Positions 1 through 11,751 of a DNA stretch of 64,000 nt are shown piece after piece (position 1 is the first letter of the stretch; every line of letters begins with the position of its first letter). The DNA comes from Nelumbo lutea (taxonomy: Eukaryota; Streptophyta; Magnoliopsida; Proteales; Nelumbonaceae), in NCBI GenBank assembly GCA_022828595.1, contig JAKGHH010000007.1, positions 33,046,356 through 33,110,355 of the forward strand, written 5' to 3'. Below the pieces are notes generated by a model. That model was given only the letters and a program-made list of their open reading frames with translations, was not told where the DNA came from and ran no database searches. The position numbers and the translations under genes are program-made.

Positions 1-1080
1 AGGGGACCACACCACCACCTCATTCTGCCACTCATATGAATTAGCAACCAGGGGCATCTTTATCAGTTGCAATCTGGTAAATCTGATGGAATAGGGGTTC
101 ACTTGGACACCATGCATCATCTTTCCAAATTCAATCTTCCACTATCACCAACTTTGTATGAAATACTTTGCAGAAAAACATTATAGTTTTGCATGATGTC
201 TTTCCACACATAACTACCATAGGAGGGAAGGAGAACATTAGACCTCCAATCACCATTAGATGCCTCAAATTTAGCAACAATTAACCTCCCCCACCACCTC
301 TCTCTCTTTCTCTCTCTACACCAAACCTCCATAACCATTTACAGACTACAGAGAAGAACCACATTGAAGTTTCAAATATTTTTTATGCCAAGATCCCAGC
401 TCACAACATGAATCTTTGTCGCCCTGCCAACCCCTCCAAAGGAAGTCTCTCTGCATCTTTTCAATTCTTTTTGCCACTTTTGCAGGGATGAGGATGAGGG
501 ACAAAAAGTAGGTTGGAAGACTAATTAAAGTGCTCTTTATCAAGGTAATTTTCTTCCAGGAAGATAGCCTTTTCTCCATCCTTTCAAGCACCTAATTCGA
601 AATGGAAGAGGCAGAACATTTGGCCCCAAAAGGGAGGCTGAGATATTTTATGGGAACAAAGTCCACCCAGCAAGCAGCAACTTCAGCTAGGTCATCCACA
701 TCCTCCACCTGGCCAACAGGGATTAAAGAACTTTTCGCCAGATTCACCTTTAATCTGGTGACCACCTCAAACCACATTAGAACACCCCACAGCAGAAGGA
801 TCAGAGTGATCTGACCCCAAAAAGAAAAAGAAATCATCAGCAAAATGAAGAACCTGCACCTTGCCCGCTGAAGGAGCAATAGTAAAACCATCCAAACTGC
901 CCCCACTAGCCACTCTCTTAATAAATTGGGCCAATACCTCCACACACACAAATAAAAAATAATGGGGAGAGAGGTTATCCCTGCCAAATTCCCTTTGAAC
1001 TTTTGAAAAAAAAACTGCTGACTGCCCATTTATTTTTATAGATAATTTAACATTGTCATAAGATTTTTCATATGATATAA
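1..1080 (-). mobile_element. LINE (non-LTR) reverse transcriptase remnant
   Basis: Read on the minus strand from about 1080 down, the frames give the ordered motifs of a plant L1-type reverse transcriptase: the block with 'LSPHYFLFVCVEVLAQF', the catalytic FADD box (in 'LHFADDFFFF'), the 'YLSLPFGAK' motif, then 'LIKSTLISLPTYFLSLI' and 'WWGRLIVAKFE' of the C-terminal part. Reading changes frame several times between about 590 and 1070, so it is a decayed copy. It runs off the window at base 1. It lies upstream of position 1471 and would sit inside intron 3 of the left TlyA-like gene piece. Confidence 0.85.
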
Positions 1081-1470
1081 AAATAACATATATATTAAGT
1101 ATCATGCATATAGAGACATAGGCCCAAAGCCCGGCTGGGCCCATTATCACCCATAGTGATATCTAAACCAAATTCACCAGGAAAACAAAAGTTTTAAATT
1201 GACACTATTTCATCTAAATTTTGAAAGCATTACACACTCCCAGAGCAGCTTGGGTTGTATTTTGTTTCTCATGTTTACTTTCTCAAGCATCCACACCTGA
1301 TACCTGCACCTGAAATCCTTCTCTCTTAGGCATCTTCATTTTTTCTTGTATTCCATTTTTCATTAACAAGCTTCTTTGGTTCTTGATTAAAAAAATACCA
1401 TTTAGCTTAGCATGCTCCTCAATATTCACAGGGCAATTAACTTGGCTTCCAACTCAAAAGTGTCACTTAC
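1081..1470. other. Non-coding stretch between LINE and exon 3
   Basis: No open frame with a recognisable motif. It is AT-rich and would be intron 3 sequence of the left TlyA-like gene piece. Nothing else is supported here. Confidence 0.4.
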
Positions 1471-1546
1471 CTTGCAAGATCCATGTATGAAGGTTCGGCT
1501 GTATTGCTGAAACCTTTCAAGACAAATCTCATCCAATCTCCTTTTC
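1471..1546 (-). CDS. Exon 3 of left TlyA-like gene piece (start of S4 domain), 4 nt short
   Basis: The acceptor reads 'ATTTTCAG|GAAAAGG' and the donor 'TTGCAAG|GTAAGT'. The reading 'KKRRLDEICLERFQQYSRTFI' spans exons 2-3 (last residues only shown) and matches the conserved N-terminal S4 region of plant TlyA proteins. Past 'SRTFI' the frame gives 'HGSCK', not the expected tryptophan-containing helix. The tryptophan, leucine and glutamine codons are visible in another frame, which points to a 4-base deletion. The exon is 76 bp, and about 80 would fit the phase of exon 4. Confidence 0.72.
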
Positions 1547-1997
1547 CTGAAAATTTCAGTAGAAACAGGAAATGTTAAATTTCCTCAAGTAAAGTTTTGT
1601 AGTTTGTTTTCATGAATCAATAGTTGAGTTTTATATTTTTTCTGCTGAGTTTATTCACATTTGCTGAGAATGATCATCTATTGGGCCAATAATGCTAGAC
1701 CAGCATTTGGGTTCAGAAAGAACCAAAGGACATCTTATGGATGAATCTTAACCCCAGGAAGTGAACCTCTAATGTCTGTACTCTGTAGACAGCCATCAGT
1801 TCCATTATTCCTAGTGTTTTAAAAATGCAGGGGCAATTTGCGCCACAGGCGCAAGGCGCAAGGCGAGGCACACACCTTTTTGAAGCAAGATGCAAAAATA
1901 AAAAAAAAAAGTCAAAAAATTCAAAAATTGCCAAAAAAGTTCAAAAAAATGCAAAAAAAATATATATAAATATTAAACACAATACTAATAAAAAATA
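1547..1997. other. Intronic sequence with a GCG-rich repeat fragment
   Basis: Mostly AT-rich intron 2 sequence. At about 1838-1885 there is a GCG-rich patch with repeated 'GCGCAAGGC' units, preceded by 'GTTTTAAAAA'. It resembles dispersed repeats of the type also seen at 48616-48780. Similar 'CCTCAAGGCAAGACC' sequence at about 2635-2655 may be the other half, separated by the MULE insertion. Confidence 0.35.
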
Positions 1998-2387
1998 GGG
2001 TAAATTACAGATAGGTACCCTGTACATTGGGGGTAGTGACAGATAGGTACCCTGAACTTTCAAAAATAGACACTTGGGTCCATTTGTTGGTACTCCATTA
2101 GTTAAAATGTCAAAAAATACCCTTGTGTATTTTTGAGATCATTCTATAGAATGCCATCATCAGAAATTTTGAATATGTTATTTGCTGTCCATGTGAGAAC
2201 ATCATCATGGGGAGACATTCGATTACTTGAGAATGATCTCAGAAATACACCAGGAGGGTATTTTTGGCATTATGTAATGTTTAACTAATGGATGAACCTA
2301 AGTGTCTACTTTTGAGAGTTCATGATACTCAAGTATTGCAATTGAAAGTTCAGGGTACCTTACAAGGTACCTATCTGTAATTTACCC
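1998..2387. mobile_element. Short fold-back MULE (Mutator-like MITE), 390 bp
   Basis: The element begins 'GGGTAAATTACAGATAGG' and ends with its complement 'CCTATCTGTAATTTACCC'. The inverted similarity continues inward for roughly 130 bp on each side, for example 'TAGACACTTGGG' near 2065 against 'CCTAAGTGTCTA' near 2295. It is flanked on both sides by the identical 9-bp sequence TAAAAAATA (1989-1997 and 2388-2396). A 9-bp duplication with long inverted termini is the signature of Mutator-like elements. There is no coding capacity, so it is non-autonomous. Confidence 0.85.
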
Positions 2388-2849
2388 TAAAAAATATAAA
2401 CTTAAATTTTAAAATGAATGTTTTAAAAAACCTATTATCTAAAATTAGAATACATAAGCATAACATGTAAAACGTATTCAAATGAAAATTTAAAAATAAA
2501 ATCAAACATATAAAGCATTTTCAAGCATGTAAAACCCACAATATCTTTTTTTCCTCAATTGCATTACTTCAAATAGCTAATGTGACGTAAAACATAATGC
2601 ACTCCTGATTCTACGAGTCGCCTTTGTACCACACCCCTCAAGGCAAGACCAAATAAGTCCATGTTAGGGTCTTAAATTCTTAATTCAGACACAAAAATAA
2701 TGATTTTATAACTTTAATTGCCTTTTAAGAAGATACTTTATTTGGATGAGTGAATGAACATTAGCAAATAGAGGGTTCTTGGATAGCTCGTGAAAAGCTT
2801 AGCTCATGGGCCGGCTTGAAATAATGATTTTGTCCCTCATCCTCAGCTC
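2388..2849. other. AT-rich sequence without recognisable gene
   Basis: No supported reading frame. It contains A-rich runs and a short GC-richer patch near 2600-2660. No LTR matching the downstream Copia 3' LTR is visible here. Confidence 0.35.
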
Positions 2850-2879
2850 ATGGCCACCATAGGTAAGGGGGAACCTCCT

Positions 2880-5800
2880 TGGATTATAGACTCAAGAGCC
2901 TAAGAACATATGATCAATATTTCCACCATTTTCTCCTCATACCACCTCTACTCTGATAGAGATAGAGTTTCATCAACTAATGGATCCCATGCTCCGATTG
3001 CTAGGAAGGGGTCTGTTGAGGTAACCAACACCATTACCTTGCCTTCTGTATTCCATGTTCCTAGATTGAGCACTAACCTTTTATTTATTAGTAATTTGAC
3101 ACGGAATTTGAATTGTTCAATAATTTTTTCCCTTGATCATTGTGTTTTGCAAGATCTGAAATCAAAGAGAACGATTGGGTGTGGTTGTGAGGTGAATGGA
3201 ATCTATTTTCTTGATGTGCTTCCCAGTCATCAAAGTCATCATGTCAATTGGGATAATGAGTCAAATTCAGTGGGCCAGGTTATGCTAGGGCATAATCGGT
3301 AAAGGCACTTGTCTTTTACTTCTTTGTGTTTTTTGTTTCCAAAGTTGTTCGAGTCTGTTAAGTTCTCCAATTTAGAGTGTGGGGGTTGTCAACTTAGAAA
3401 ACATTGTAGATATTCTTTTAAAGCAAGCAATAAAAGATCTTCAACTTTTGACATTGTTCATACTAACGTGTGGGGACCATATCATATTCCTTCTATGGGT
3501 GACTACTGTTATTTCCTCCTGTTTGTCAATGATTATTGTTGGTACTCTTGGATATACTTGATGAGATTCCGTGATGAGGTACTTTCTTTGGTACAACAAT
3601 TCCATGAGATGGTGTTACCACAGTTTGGAGTATGAGTGAAGGTGTTCAAATCAGATAATGCTCGGGAATACTTTGAAAAAAACCTGGCATTGTGAAAGTA
3701 ACAAGAAGTATGATGGTGAGCACTTCAATTCCAATTTGGTTTTGGGGTGATACAGTCCTTACAACAATCTTCTTGATTAATCGGGTACCCTCTCATGTTC
3801 TTGGATACGCTACTTTGTTCAACCTTCTTTTTCATGAAGGGGAGATGTTCCATATTCCTTTGAGGGTATTTGAATGTGTACGCTTTGTCCATATTCTTGG
3901 TCCTCACTACTCAAAGTTAAACCCTAAGGCGAAGAAGTGTGTTTTCCTTGGGTACGTAGGAAATCAAAAGAGGTACTTTTGTTATGATCCGGTCTCAAGG
4001 ATTTGGTATGTCATTATGGATGTCACTTTCTTTGGGTTCACACCCATTCTCTTAAGAAGTCTTTCTCAGAGGAAGTGTTTTGCGGAAGGAAGTGAGCAAT
4101 CTACACCACTTTCCATTCTAGCTCCTTTGTCCACTCTAGTGTCTGACCCACCTACTCCAACTCCTATGTTGGCTCCGCTACGTCCTGCTTCTTAGTTTTT
4201 TACATGATAATGCCTATGATAGCACAAGGAGGTTGATTCCACAGTAGAGGAACCCACACCACTCCCTATTGGCTGATCAGAGATTCCAGTTGACATAGAC
4301 CTAGGTATGCCTTTTGCTCAATTTGATGTTTTAGTTCCTATTGATACTACCACCCCTGTTCCTATCACCATTGTAGATGATCTAGACCTCCCTATTGCAC
4401 TCTGCAAGGGGAAGAATAAGTGTACAACCCATTACATTTCACATCGCCTTTCCTACAAGGGATTATCTCCCTCTTATCAAGCCTTCCTTTCCTCCCTTGA
4501 CTCTGTGTCTATACCCAGGAGGGTTAGTGAGGCCCTCTCAAACCTGAGTTGAAGATAGAGAGAAAATGGAAGCATTGATTAAAAATCATACATGGGAGAT
4601 TGTGGATTTACCTGATGGCAATGAGACATTTGGCTGTAGATGGATTTATACAATGAAGTACTGGGCTGATGGAAGTATAGAGAGGTACAAGGCGAGGTTG
4701 GTTGCATAAAGGTACACTCAAACCTATGAGATGGACTACCTAGAGACCTTTGCACCGGTGGCCAAGATGAGTTCGACCTAGATCCTCTTATCTCAAACAA
4801 CTACCTACTCTTGGCCCCTCTTCTAACTTGCTATGAAGAATGTTTTTCTTAACGGAGGCTTGCAGGAGGAGGTGTACATGGACCTTCTACCTAGCTTTTA
4901 TAGTGATGTGGTCAAAGGAAAGGTAAGTAGATTAAAAAAAGTCTTTATATGGTTTGAAAAAATCACCCAGAGCTTGGTTTGACAGATTTAGGGAGTGCAT
5001 TGATTGTATTTGGCTAAATTATCAAAAAAATAATAATTGTATTTGGCTATACTCAAATCCAATCTGATCACACCCTATTTGTGAAGAGAAGGGGATCATT
5101 GGTGTTAGTGTTGACAATATATGTAGATGACATTGTAGTCATAGGAAATGAGTTGAGTGAGATTGACAACTTGAAGAGGAACCTACACTAGGAGTTTGAG
5201 ATTAAGGAGCTTAGGGAGTAGAATTATTTTTTGGGCATTGAGGTGGCAAGGTCCAAGCATGGAATTTTCATTGCTTAGAAGAAGTATGCTTTGGACCTAC
5301 TACAGGAGACAAGAAAACTTAGGGCAAGGCCAATTGATACACCTATTGATCAAAACCATAGAATTAGTGCTTTAGATGGTGAGTTAGTGAATGATGTTGG
5401 AAGGTATTAGAAATTGGTGGGTCGGTTGCTACACTTATGCATGACAGGACTAGATATCTCTTATGCTGTTAGTGTGGTAAGTCAGTACACGCATGCCCCA
5501 CAAGTTCAGCACTAGAAGGCTACTGACAGGATACTTGCCTATTTGAAGGGACACCCAGGTAGAGGCATATTGTTTGTTGAGCATGAACATTTGAAATTAA
5601 AAGTTACACATGTGTTGTTTGGGCAGGGTTCCTAGATAATAGGAGATCTACATTAGGAGTTTGCACTCTTATTGGAGGTAATCTAGTTTCATGGAAGAGT
5701 AAGGAACAATCAGTTGTAGCAAGGTCAAGTGCAGAAACTGAATACAGAGCTATGGCATATGGTGTTTCAAAGTTCCTCTAGGTCCACCCCATGTTATGAG

Positions 5801-6060
5801 GGATTCAAGTTGAGGCAAAGAAACTATGATGCTATACTGTGATAATCAAGTAGCAATTAACATTGCCCATAACCCAATTCAACATGATAGGACGAAGTAT
5901 ATTGAAGTGGATAGACATTTCATAAGAGAAAGGGTGACATCCGGAGAAATGTGCCTACCATATATTGCATTTGACTTATAGCTAGCTGATGTTCTCACAA
6001 AAGGGGTTGCAAGAAATAAGCTTGAGCAAGATCTATGCAAGTTAGGAATGTGTGACATCT
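2880..6060 (+). pseudogene. Degenerate Copia pol (protease-integrase-RT-RNase H)
   Basis: The reading is carried by separate frames: 2910-3302 (protease and pre-integrase), 3309-3635 (integrase N-half), 3692-4195 (integrase C-half), 4307-4552, then stop-riddled RT and RNase H to about 6060. The RT YVDD box is intact, but the N-terminal RT around 4700-5000 has several in-frame stops and a small insertion of A/T-rich bases near 5020-5040. The protein cannot be made as written. Confidence 0.8.
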
Positions 6061-6079
6061 ATCCCAACTTGAGGGGAAG

Positions 6080-6545
6080 TGTTGAGATTCGGATAATAAT
6101 ACTTGAGTTTTTGTTTATAAAGTCCAATTAGAGTTACTGGGCCCAAAGCCCATTAGTTTATGTTTTATTAAGAGTGTTTTTTATATTGATTAGCAGTAAC
6201 CAACTTACTAAGGGTATACTTGACATTGTAATTAGATTTATTTGTGAGTATATAAGATAACGAAAGGGGCAGCCAGATCTGACTTTTGTCTCTCCCATTC
6301 TTTCCAATTTCTCTCTTCTTCTCTTCTCTACAAAACTTCTTTTCTATTTCTTGTCTATCACAGGTTTCAAACCAGATTGCAGTTTTCCATTTTCTACTCA
6401 ATCTGCACAAGTCACTGTGCAGTGGTCCATGCATTCTTTATACATTTCTATCCTGTGTGCATAGATACAAAAGAGAACTATACTCAAAAAGAAAAAAAAT
6501 AATAATTGTAAGGTTTACTCCTAAAGTATTTGTGTGTTCCCATGC
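6080..6545 (+). repeat. 3' LTR of Copia A (end approximate)
   Basis: It starts with TGTTGAG directly after the purine tract. It contains a TATA-like 'GTATATAAG' near 6247-6256 and a pyrimidine-rich stretch after it. The right border is uncertain because there is no 5' LTR to compare. A CA followed by loss of LTR-like composition lies near 6545. Confidence 0.55.
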
Positions 6546-6752
6546 AAGAATATAATTTACCCCCAAATTCTTTCAGCGGGGTATCTTTTGTTGCCAGTCC
6601 TACTCTCCAATACCACCTTACCTTCTTTAGATAAGCCCTTCAGCTGCCAACTCCATAATAGGCCAGAGTTTTTGGGAAATAAATCTGAACTTCAAAAAGA
6701 CCAGGTAGTTTTACCCATAAACTTCTAGTCAGTCGGCAATGGATAAGAAGAT
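6546..6752. other. Unassigned sequence between Copia A and Copia B
   Basis: On the minus strand a short open reading with 'LLWSWQLKGLSKEGKVV' is visible (about 6690-6600), but it is not recognised and no splice context supports it. It is likely intron 2 sequence of the left TlyA-like gene piece. Confidence 0.3.
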
Positions 6753-6993
6753 TGTTAGAGCCTGCTATAGAAGGGTAGTATAGACCTTTTTTATTAAGTT
6801 ATATGTTAATTGTTTAGCTGATGTGGCTCTCACTTGAGTGAGGGCATAAGAGTAATTCTTGTTTATATAGAAAAGTATAAATAAAGGCTGGCCGACTAGA
6901 GAATATGAGTTTTCTCTCTAGTTCAACTGAAATTGTTCTTCTTCTTCTCCTTCTTATCTAAAATCGTACGGACACTATATCCGAATTTTATCA
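6753..6993 (+). repeat. 5' LTR of Copia B
   Basis: About 241 bp, starting TGTTAGAG and ending ATCA just before the PBS. A TATA box 'TATAAATA' lies at 6876-6883. It matches 11600-11751 almost base for base, including the TATA box, with only scattered substitutions. Confidence 0.88.
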
Positions 6994-7005
6994 TGGTATC
7001 AGAGC
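6994..7005 (+). other. Primer binding site of Copia B
   Basis: The sequence TGGTATCAGAGC directly follows the 5' LTR. It is the canonical plant Copia primer site, complementary to the 3' end of initiator tRNA-Met. Confidence 0.9.
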
Positions 7006-7561
7006 TAGGTTAATCAGTTCAGATCAGTCTCCTTCTTTTCTCTCTATTCTGCGCATTCTTTCCTAGGGTTTTGCAGAATTCTCACTAATAGCCAGGAGTT
7101 TCTCAGAAAGAAAAAAAAAGGACTGGTCGTTTTCTCCTTGTAGGGGTTTCCATGCCTCCAATGAGTGCTGTTGTTGTGGTTTTGTATGGTTGGTAGAAAA
7201 CCCTCTACTTGACAGTTCGAAGAGGGTTGGTTTCGTGAGGATGGTGACGGTGCAGATTTGGTGAAACAGGTACATGATCTCTGAATCAAATTGTGTTGTG
7301 TAGGAAAAAAATATATATTGATATGTCGCAAAACTGAATGTCCTATTCGTGAGGTGTATTGTGAGGGTTTATGGTGCTAACAGTGGATGGCAGCAGTGGT
7401 GTTGTTGCTAACAGTGGTGAAGAATTGTGAGTGTTGTTGCTGAAACCTATGATAGTAGGAACCCTTGTAGTATTCAGTTGTTAGTGTGTAGTGTGGTGAC
7501 TAATTAGTACAGTAGAGTGACAACCTAGTGGTAGAATTTCTCCCATTTTACTTGTGCAGTC
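7006..7561 (+). other. Untranslated leader of Copia B
   Basis: About 550 bp between the PBS and the gag start at 7562, with no convincing frame. It contains repeated GTTGTTG and GTGGTG runs around 7380-7450. Confidence 0.5.
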
Positions 7562-8536
7562 ATGGGAGACAGCAGTGAATGCAAATCAAGTGTGATGGTC
7601 CCTTCTGATTATTTGAATGTGCAGATGACTTCTATAAAACTGAATGGTGAGAATTATGTGCCTTGGGCTAAATCTGTTGAAGTTTTTCCGAAAGCCAAGA
7701 AGAAAGTGAAGTATATGAGGGAAGAAAAACCCCCAATTGATTCTCAGGGATATGATGACATGGCTATGGAATCCAAAATCAGTGTGAACTTCATGTTTTT
7801 AGATACAGCCAAAGAAGTATGGGATCATGCAAGGGGATCATGCAAGGAAGCTTTATTCTGGACAAGATAACATTACTAGGATTTACCAACTGTACCAAGA
7901 GTATTTCAATTTGCAACAGGGGAATTAGAGTCTTGAGGACTATTATGCAAGTATGAGAAATCTGCGAAATGAGTTGAATGTGTATCACCCTCTTACACCT
8001 GATGTCAAAATTCAGTGAGAGCGCAGTTGGATGTGACCAGATTTTTAGTAGGGTTGAAGTCTGAATATGAATCGGTAAGGGCACATATACTAGGTGGGTT
8101 TGCTCTTCCCTTTCTTGAGGAAGTGTGTGCTCGTCTTCGGAGGATCTCAGTTGGAACCATAGAGAATTCCATTATATCAGATAGGTCTGCATTTGCAGTT
8201 ACGAGAGGGGGAGGCCGTGGTGGTAAAGGAGGTCAACTTAGCCGTGGTAGTGGTGGTGGACCCATGTATGGTCGTGGTGGTGGTGGAATGTGTAGTCGTG
8301 GTGGTGGTCGTGTTGGAGGTCGAGACTCATGGGGGCATACTATCAACTTCTGCTATGATCTACATGGCCCACCTTCAACCTGGACAAATCATACAGCCGT
8401 AAATGGTGGTGATTCGAGACAAGAATCTCAGCATACTGATCAAATACCCTCTATATCTACAGATGCCTCCAGAAAGGAGATGTTGAGTGTTCCACGGGAT
8501 GAGTATGAGAGATTCACTCAAGGTACATCTCAGTAG
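7562..8536 (+). pseudogene. Copia B gag with glycine/arginine-rich tail, broken
   Basis: The ATG at 7562 opens a Copia gag reading with the substrate-like motif 'LNGENYVPWAKSVEVF' (the family has L-x-G-x-N-Y-x-x-W). The first frame ends at 7870 after a deletion around 'NFMFLDTAKEVWDHARG'. The rest of gag is read from 7871 with stops and then in the frame 8015-8536 ('FLVGLKSEYESVRAHIL'). Residues encoded at 8200-8330 form an RGG/GGG-rich tract. A following 'CYDLHG' resembles the end of a zinc knuckle, but the preceding cysteines are absent. Confidence 0.75.
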
Positions 8537-8579
8537 AACACGGCTACCCTTGCACACTCAGGTACGATTTGTCTAGCAT

Positions 8580-11500
8580 CCAAACCTTCCCATTGCGTTA
8601 TAGATTCTGGAGCTTCCAATCATATGACTAGGACTCCAGGTGTATTTTTATCCATTTCTCCGACCTCCACATCTCAATTTGTTACTCTTGCCAACAACTC
8701 TACATCTGCCATATGTGGTGTTGGTAATGTTGACACTGACTCATTATCCCTATCCTCGGTTTTATATGTTCCCAAGTTTCCCTTTGACCTGATGTCTGTT
8801 AATAAATTGACTAAGTCTCTTAAAAGCTCTATAACTTTTTACCCTTCCTCCTGTGTTTCAGGATCTCAAGGCGGGGATGAAGATTGGTGGAGGACATGAA
8901 GCTGGTGGACTGTATTATCTTGATGGAGGTGGTTCCACAAAAGCCCTTCAGACATCTTTTTCTCCTCATCAGTGGCATTACATTCTTGGTCATCCATCTT
9001 TCAAAGCTCTTCAGTTACTTTGTTCCGTCATTGAGTCGTCTTTCTACATTGAATTGTGAGCCATGTCAGTTTGGGAAACATCATCGTGTTCCCTTTCGTC
9101 CTAGAGTTGATAGTCGTACATCGAGTCCTTTTTCTTTAGTTCATTTGGACATCTGGGGTCCAAACAGAATAATCTTATAATGGTTACAAGTACTTTGTAA
9201 TTTTTGTTGATAATTATTCCAGGATGACATGGCTTTACCTTATGAAAGAAATTAGTGAATTGTTTTCTATTTTCCAAAAATTTTATGTAGAGATTCGCAA
9301 TCAATTTGGTGTACACATTAAAGTTCTCTGTTCTGATAATGGTCGTGAATATTTTTACACACCATTTCAAGAATATTTGGAACAACATGGCATTATCCAT
9401 CAAAGCTCGTATACCTACACCTCTCAACAAAATGGGGTGGGCTGAGAGAAAGAACCGTTGCCTTTTGGAAACTGCTCAGTCCCTCTTACATCATATGAAT
9501 GTTCCCAAACCCTTCTGGAGCAATGTTGTACTTACATCTTGTTTCCTTATTAACCGCATGCCCATGTCTATCCTTAAAGGTTAGTCCCCATTCTCTGTTT
9601 TGTTTCCCACGTTGTCTCCTTTTCCCCTTACTCCCTGATTTTTTGGATGTCTGTTTTGTTCATAATCTTGAGCCTAGAATGGACAAGTTAGATGCTAGAT
9701 CCACTAAGTGTATTTTCCTTGGCTATTCCAAGACTCAAAAAGGGTATAAATGTTATAATCCTAGTTCCTGACGTTCTTTTGTGTATCCTGATGTTACATT
9801 CTTTGAGTCTGTTCCTTTCTTCTCCAAGTCGGATGTTTCTTCTCTTCTGTTGCAATCACCTCCTCTTCCAATTCCAATTGAGGACCTCGTTCCCCTTGTT
9901 CCAGTTGTGACCAAGTCTTTGCCTCCAGTGCAACTACCTATGGAACGACCACCTATTCGGCAAGTGTATACACATCGTCAAGCACCGTCTCCTCCAGCTT
10001 CATCACTGTTGATAGATCCGACAGTTGTTACCACCCCAGTCCCACCCCCCTTTTCTGACCTTGATCTCCCTATTGCTTTGCGTAAAGGTAAATGCAGTTG
10101 CACTTTTCACCCCATTTCCAATTATGTTTTTGTACCTCGCCTTTCGGCTTCCCATCGCTAGTTTGTTTCTATGTTATCCTATGTGTTTGTTCCCAATTAT
10201 GTCCAGGAAGCTCTCACTTCTCTAGGGGTGCGCCAAGCAATGGAAGAAGAACTCTCAGCCCTGACTCGTACTCATACATGGGACCTCACCACTCTTGCTA
10301 CTATGTTCGATTACGCAAACACCACTAGGGTTTGTTGCTTAGGGGGAGAGTGACAAGGTATGTAGACTTAAAAGGCTATTTATGGACTTAAACAATCTCC
10401 CCATGCGTGGTTTGGGAGATTTAGTGAAGTGGTGAAGAAATTTGGAATGAAACGGTGTTAGGTTGACCATTCCATATTCAACTATGAATCCAATGCAGGG
10501 AAGATCCTATAGGTGGTATATGTAGATGATATTGTTATCACAGGTAGTGACGGACTAGGGATTGATAGGTTGAAGACTTACTTGCATGATCACTTTGCGA
10601 CAAAGGATCTTGGTAAATTAAGATACTTCCTAGGGATAGAGGTAGCGAGGTCCAAGAATGGTATTAATCTGTACCGAAGGAAATATGTCATTGATCTGCT
10701 AGAAGAAACATGGTTGTTAGGTGCTAGACCAGCTAAAACATCCATGGAACCAAATGTTGAGTAGTGATGCAGGTGAGGAGTTTGAGGATCCGGGAAGGTA
10801 CAGAAGGTTGGAGGGTAAGCTAAATTACCTAACCATCACTCGACCTGATATCTCATTTGCAGTCAATGTAGTGAGTCAATTTATGCAGAATCCTCAAATT
10901 CCACATTGGGAAGCGATCCTAAGAATTGTGCGGTATTTGAAGGGAGCTCTAGGTCGTGGTTTGTTATATAAGACTGGAGGAAGTCTTGAGATAAAAGGAT
11001 ACACGGATGCTGATTGGGACAGTTCCATATCCGACAGAAGGTCCACTACAAGGTATTGCACTTTTCGTGGTGGGAACTTAGTGACATGGAAAAGTAAGAA
11101 GCAGACAGTGGTAGCAAGAAGCAGTACAAAGTCTGAATATAGAGCCATGGCACACACAACATGTGAACTGGTATATTCGAAGCATCTCCTAGAGGAGATG
11201 GGAGACTCGATTGATACTCCTATGAAGCTATATTGTGATAATCAAGTTGCAGTTCATATCTCCTCCAATCCAATGTTTCATGAAAGGACGAAACATATAG
11301 AAGTTGATTGCCACTTTGTACGTGAGAAGGTGCTTAATGGAGTGATAAGTACAATATATGTGAACAAAGGAAATCAATGGGCAACTCCAATCCAATGTTT
11401 CATGAAAGGACGAAACATATAGAAGTTGATTGCCACTTTGTACGTGAGAAGGTGCTTAATGGAGTGATAAGTACAATATATGTGAACAAAGGAAATCAAT

Positions 11501-11592
11501 GGGCAGATCTATTTACCAAAGGACTGAATCGGGAAAGAGTTTACTACATATGTAACAAGCTAGGACTATATGACATATATTCACCAGCTTGA
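8580..11592 (+). pseudogene. Copia B pol, fragmented
   Basis: Protease 'CVIDSGASNHMTRTPG' near 8595-8640 keeps the DSGA active-site motif. Pre-integrase 'HQWHYILGHPSFKAL' and 'CEPCQFGKHH' follow, then integrase 'LVHLDIWGPN' and 'LCSDNGREY', and 'TSQQNGVG'. After the linker 'DLPIALRKGKCSC' the N-terminal RT block is lost between 'LTRTHTWDL' (10280) and 'YGLKQSPHAW' read near 10380. RT then resumes with 'VYVDDIVITGSD' (10516) and RNase H with 'YTDADWDSS' and 'KSEYRAMAHT'. The 122-bp duplication at 11263-11506 shifts the frame just before the C-terminus. Confidence 0.8.
11263..11506 (+). repeat. 122-bp tandem duplication inside Copia B RNase H region
   Basis: Bases 11263-11384 are repeated as 11385-11506 with almost no change. 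Both copies begin CTCCAATCCAATG and end in AATGGGCA. The period of 122 is not a multiple of three, so the duplication breaks the RNase H C-terminal frame. Confidence 0.9.
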
Positions 11593-11599
11593 GGGGGAG

Positions 11600-11751
11600 T
11601 GTTAGAGTTGGCTGTAGAAGGGTAGTATAGACCTTTTATATTAAGTTATATGTTAATTATTTAGCTGATGTGGTTCTCACTTAAGTGAGGGCATAAGAGT
11701 AATTCTTGTTTATTTAGAAAAGTATAAATAAAGGCTGGCCAACTAGAGAAT
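11600..11751 (+). repeat. 3' LTR of Copia B, truncated
   Basis: It begins TGTTAGAG after the purine tract and aligns to the first two-thirds of the 5' LTR through 'AACTAGAGAAT'. After that the sequence becomes a LINE on the other strand. About 90 bp of LTR are missing. There is no target duplication at this side. Confidence 0.85.

Larger units (their letters stand above)
2850..6545 (+). mobile_element. Copia A: 5'-truncated Ty1/copia retrotransposon
   Basis: Plus-strand frames give, in order: protease 'WIIDSRA' near 2880 (Copia consensus D-S-G-A), GAG-pre-integrase with 'CGGCQLRKHC' (3380-3410), integrase core 'DIVHTNVWGPYHIPSMG', 'LINRVPSHVLGYATLFN', the RT region from about 4380, the catalytic 'IYVDDIVVIGNE' near 5120, and the RNase H end near 6000. 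There are many stops, and the integrase is missing the part between 'KSDNARE' (3650) and 'SIPIWFWGD' (3730). A purine tract (GAGGGGAAG) precedes the 3' LTR at 6080. No 5' LTR, PBS or gag is seen. Confidence 0.85.
6753..11751 (+). mobile_element. Copia B: LTR retrotransposon with truncated 3' LTR
   Basis: The 5' LTR (6753-6993) is followed at once by the PBS 'TGGTATCAGAGC' (6994-7005), which matches the initiator methionine tRNA priming used by plant Copia elements. Gag begins at 7562 and pol motifs run to 11592. The purine tract GAGGGGGAG precedes the 3' LTR at 11600, which matches the 5' LTR for about 150 bp and then stops abruptly at 11751 against LINE sequence. The N-terminal part of RT is deleted near 10330-10370, and there are many frameshifts, so it is non-autonomous. 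Confidence 0.9.
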
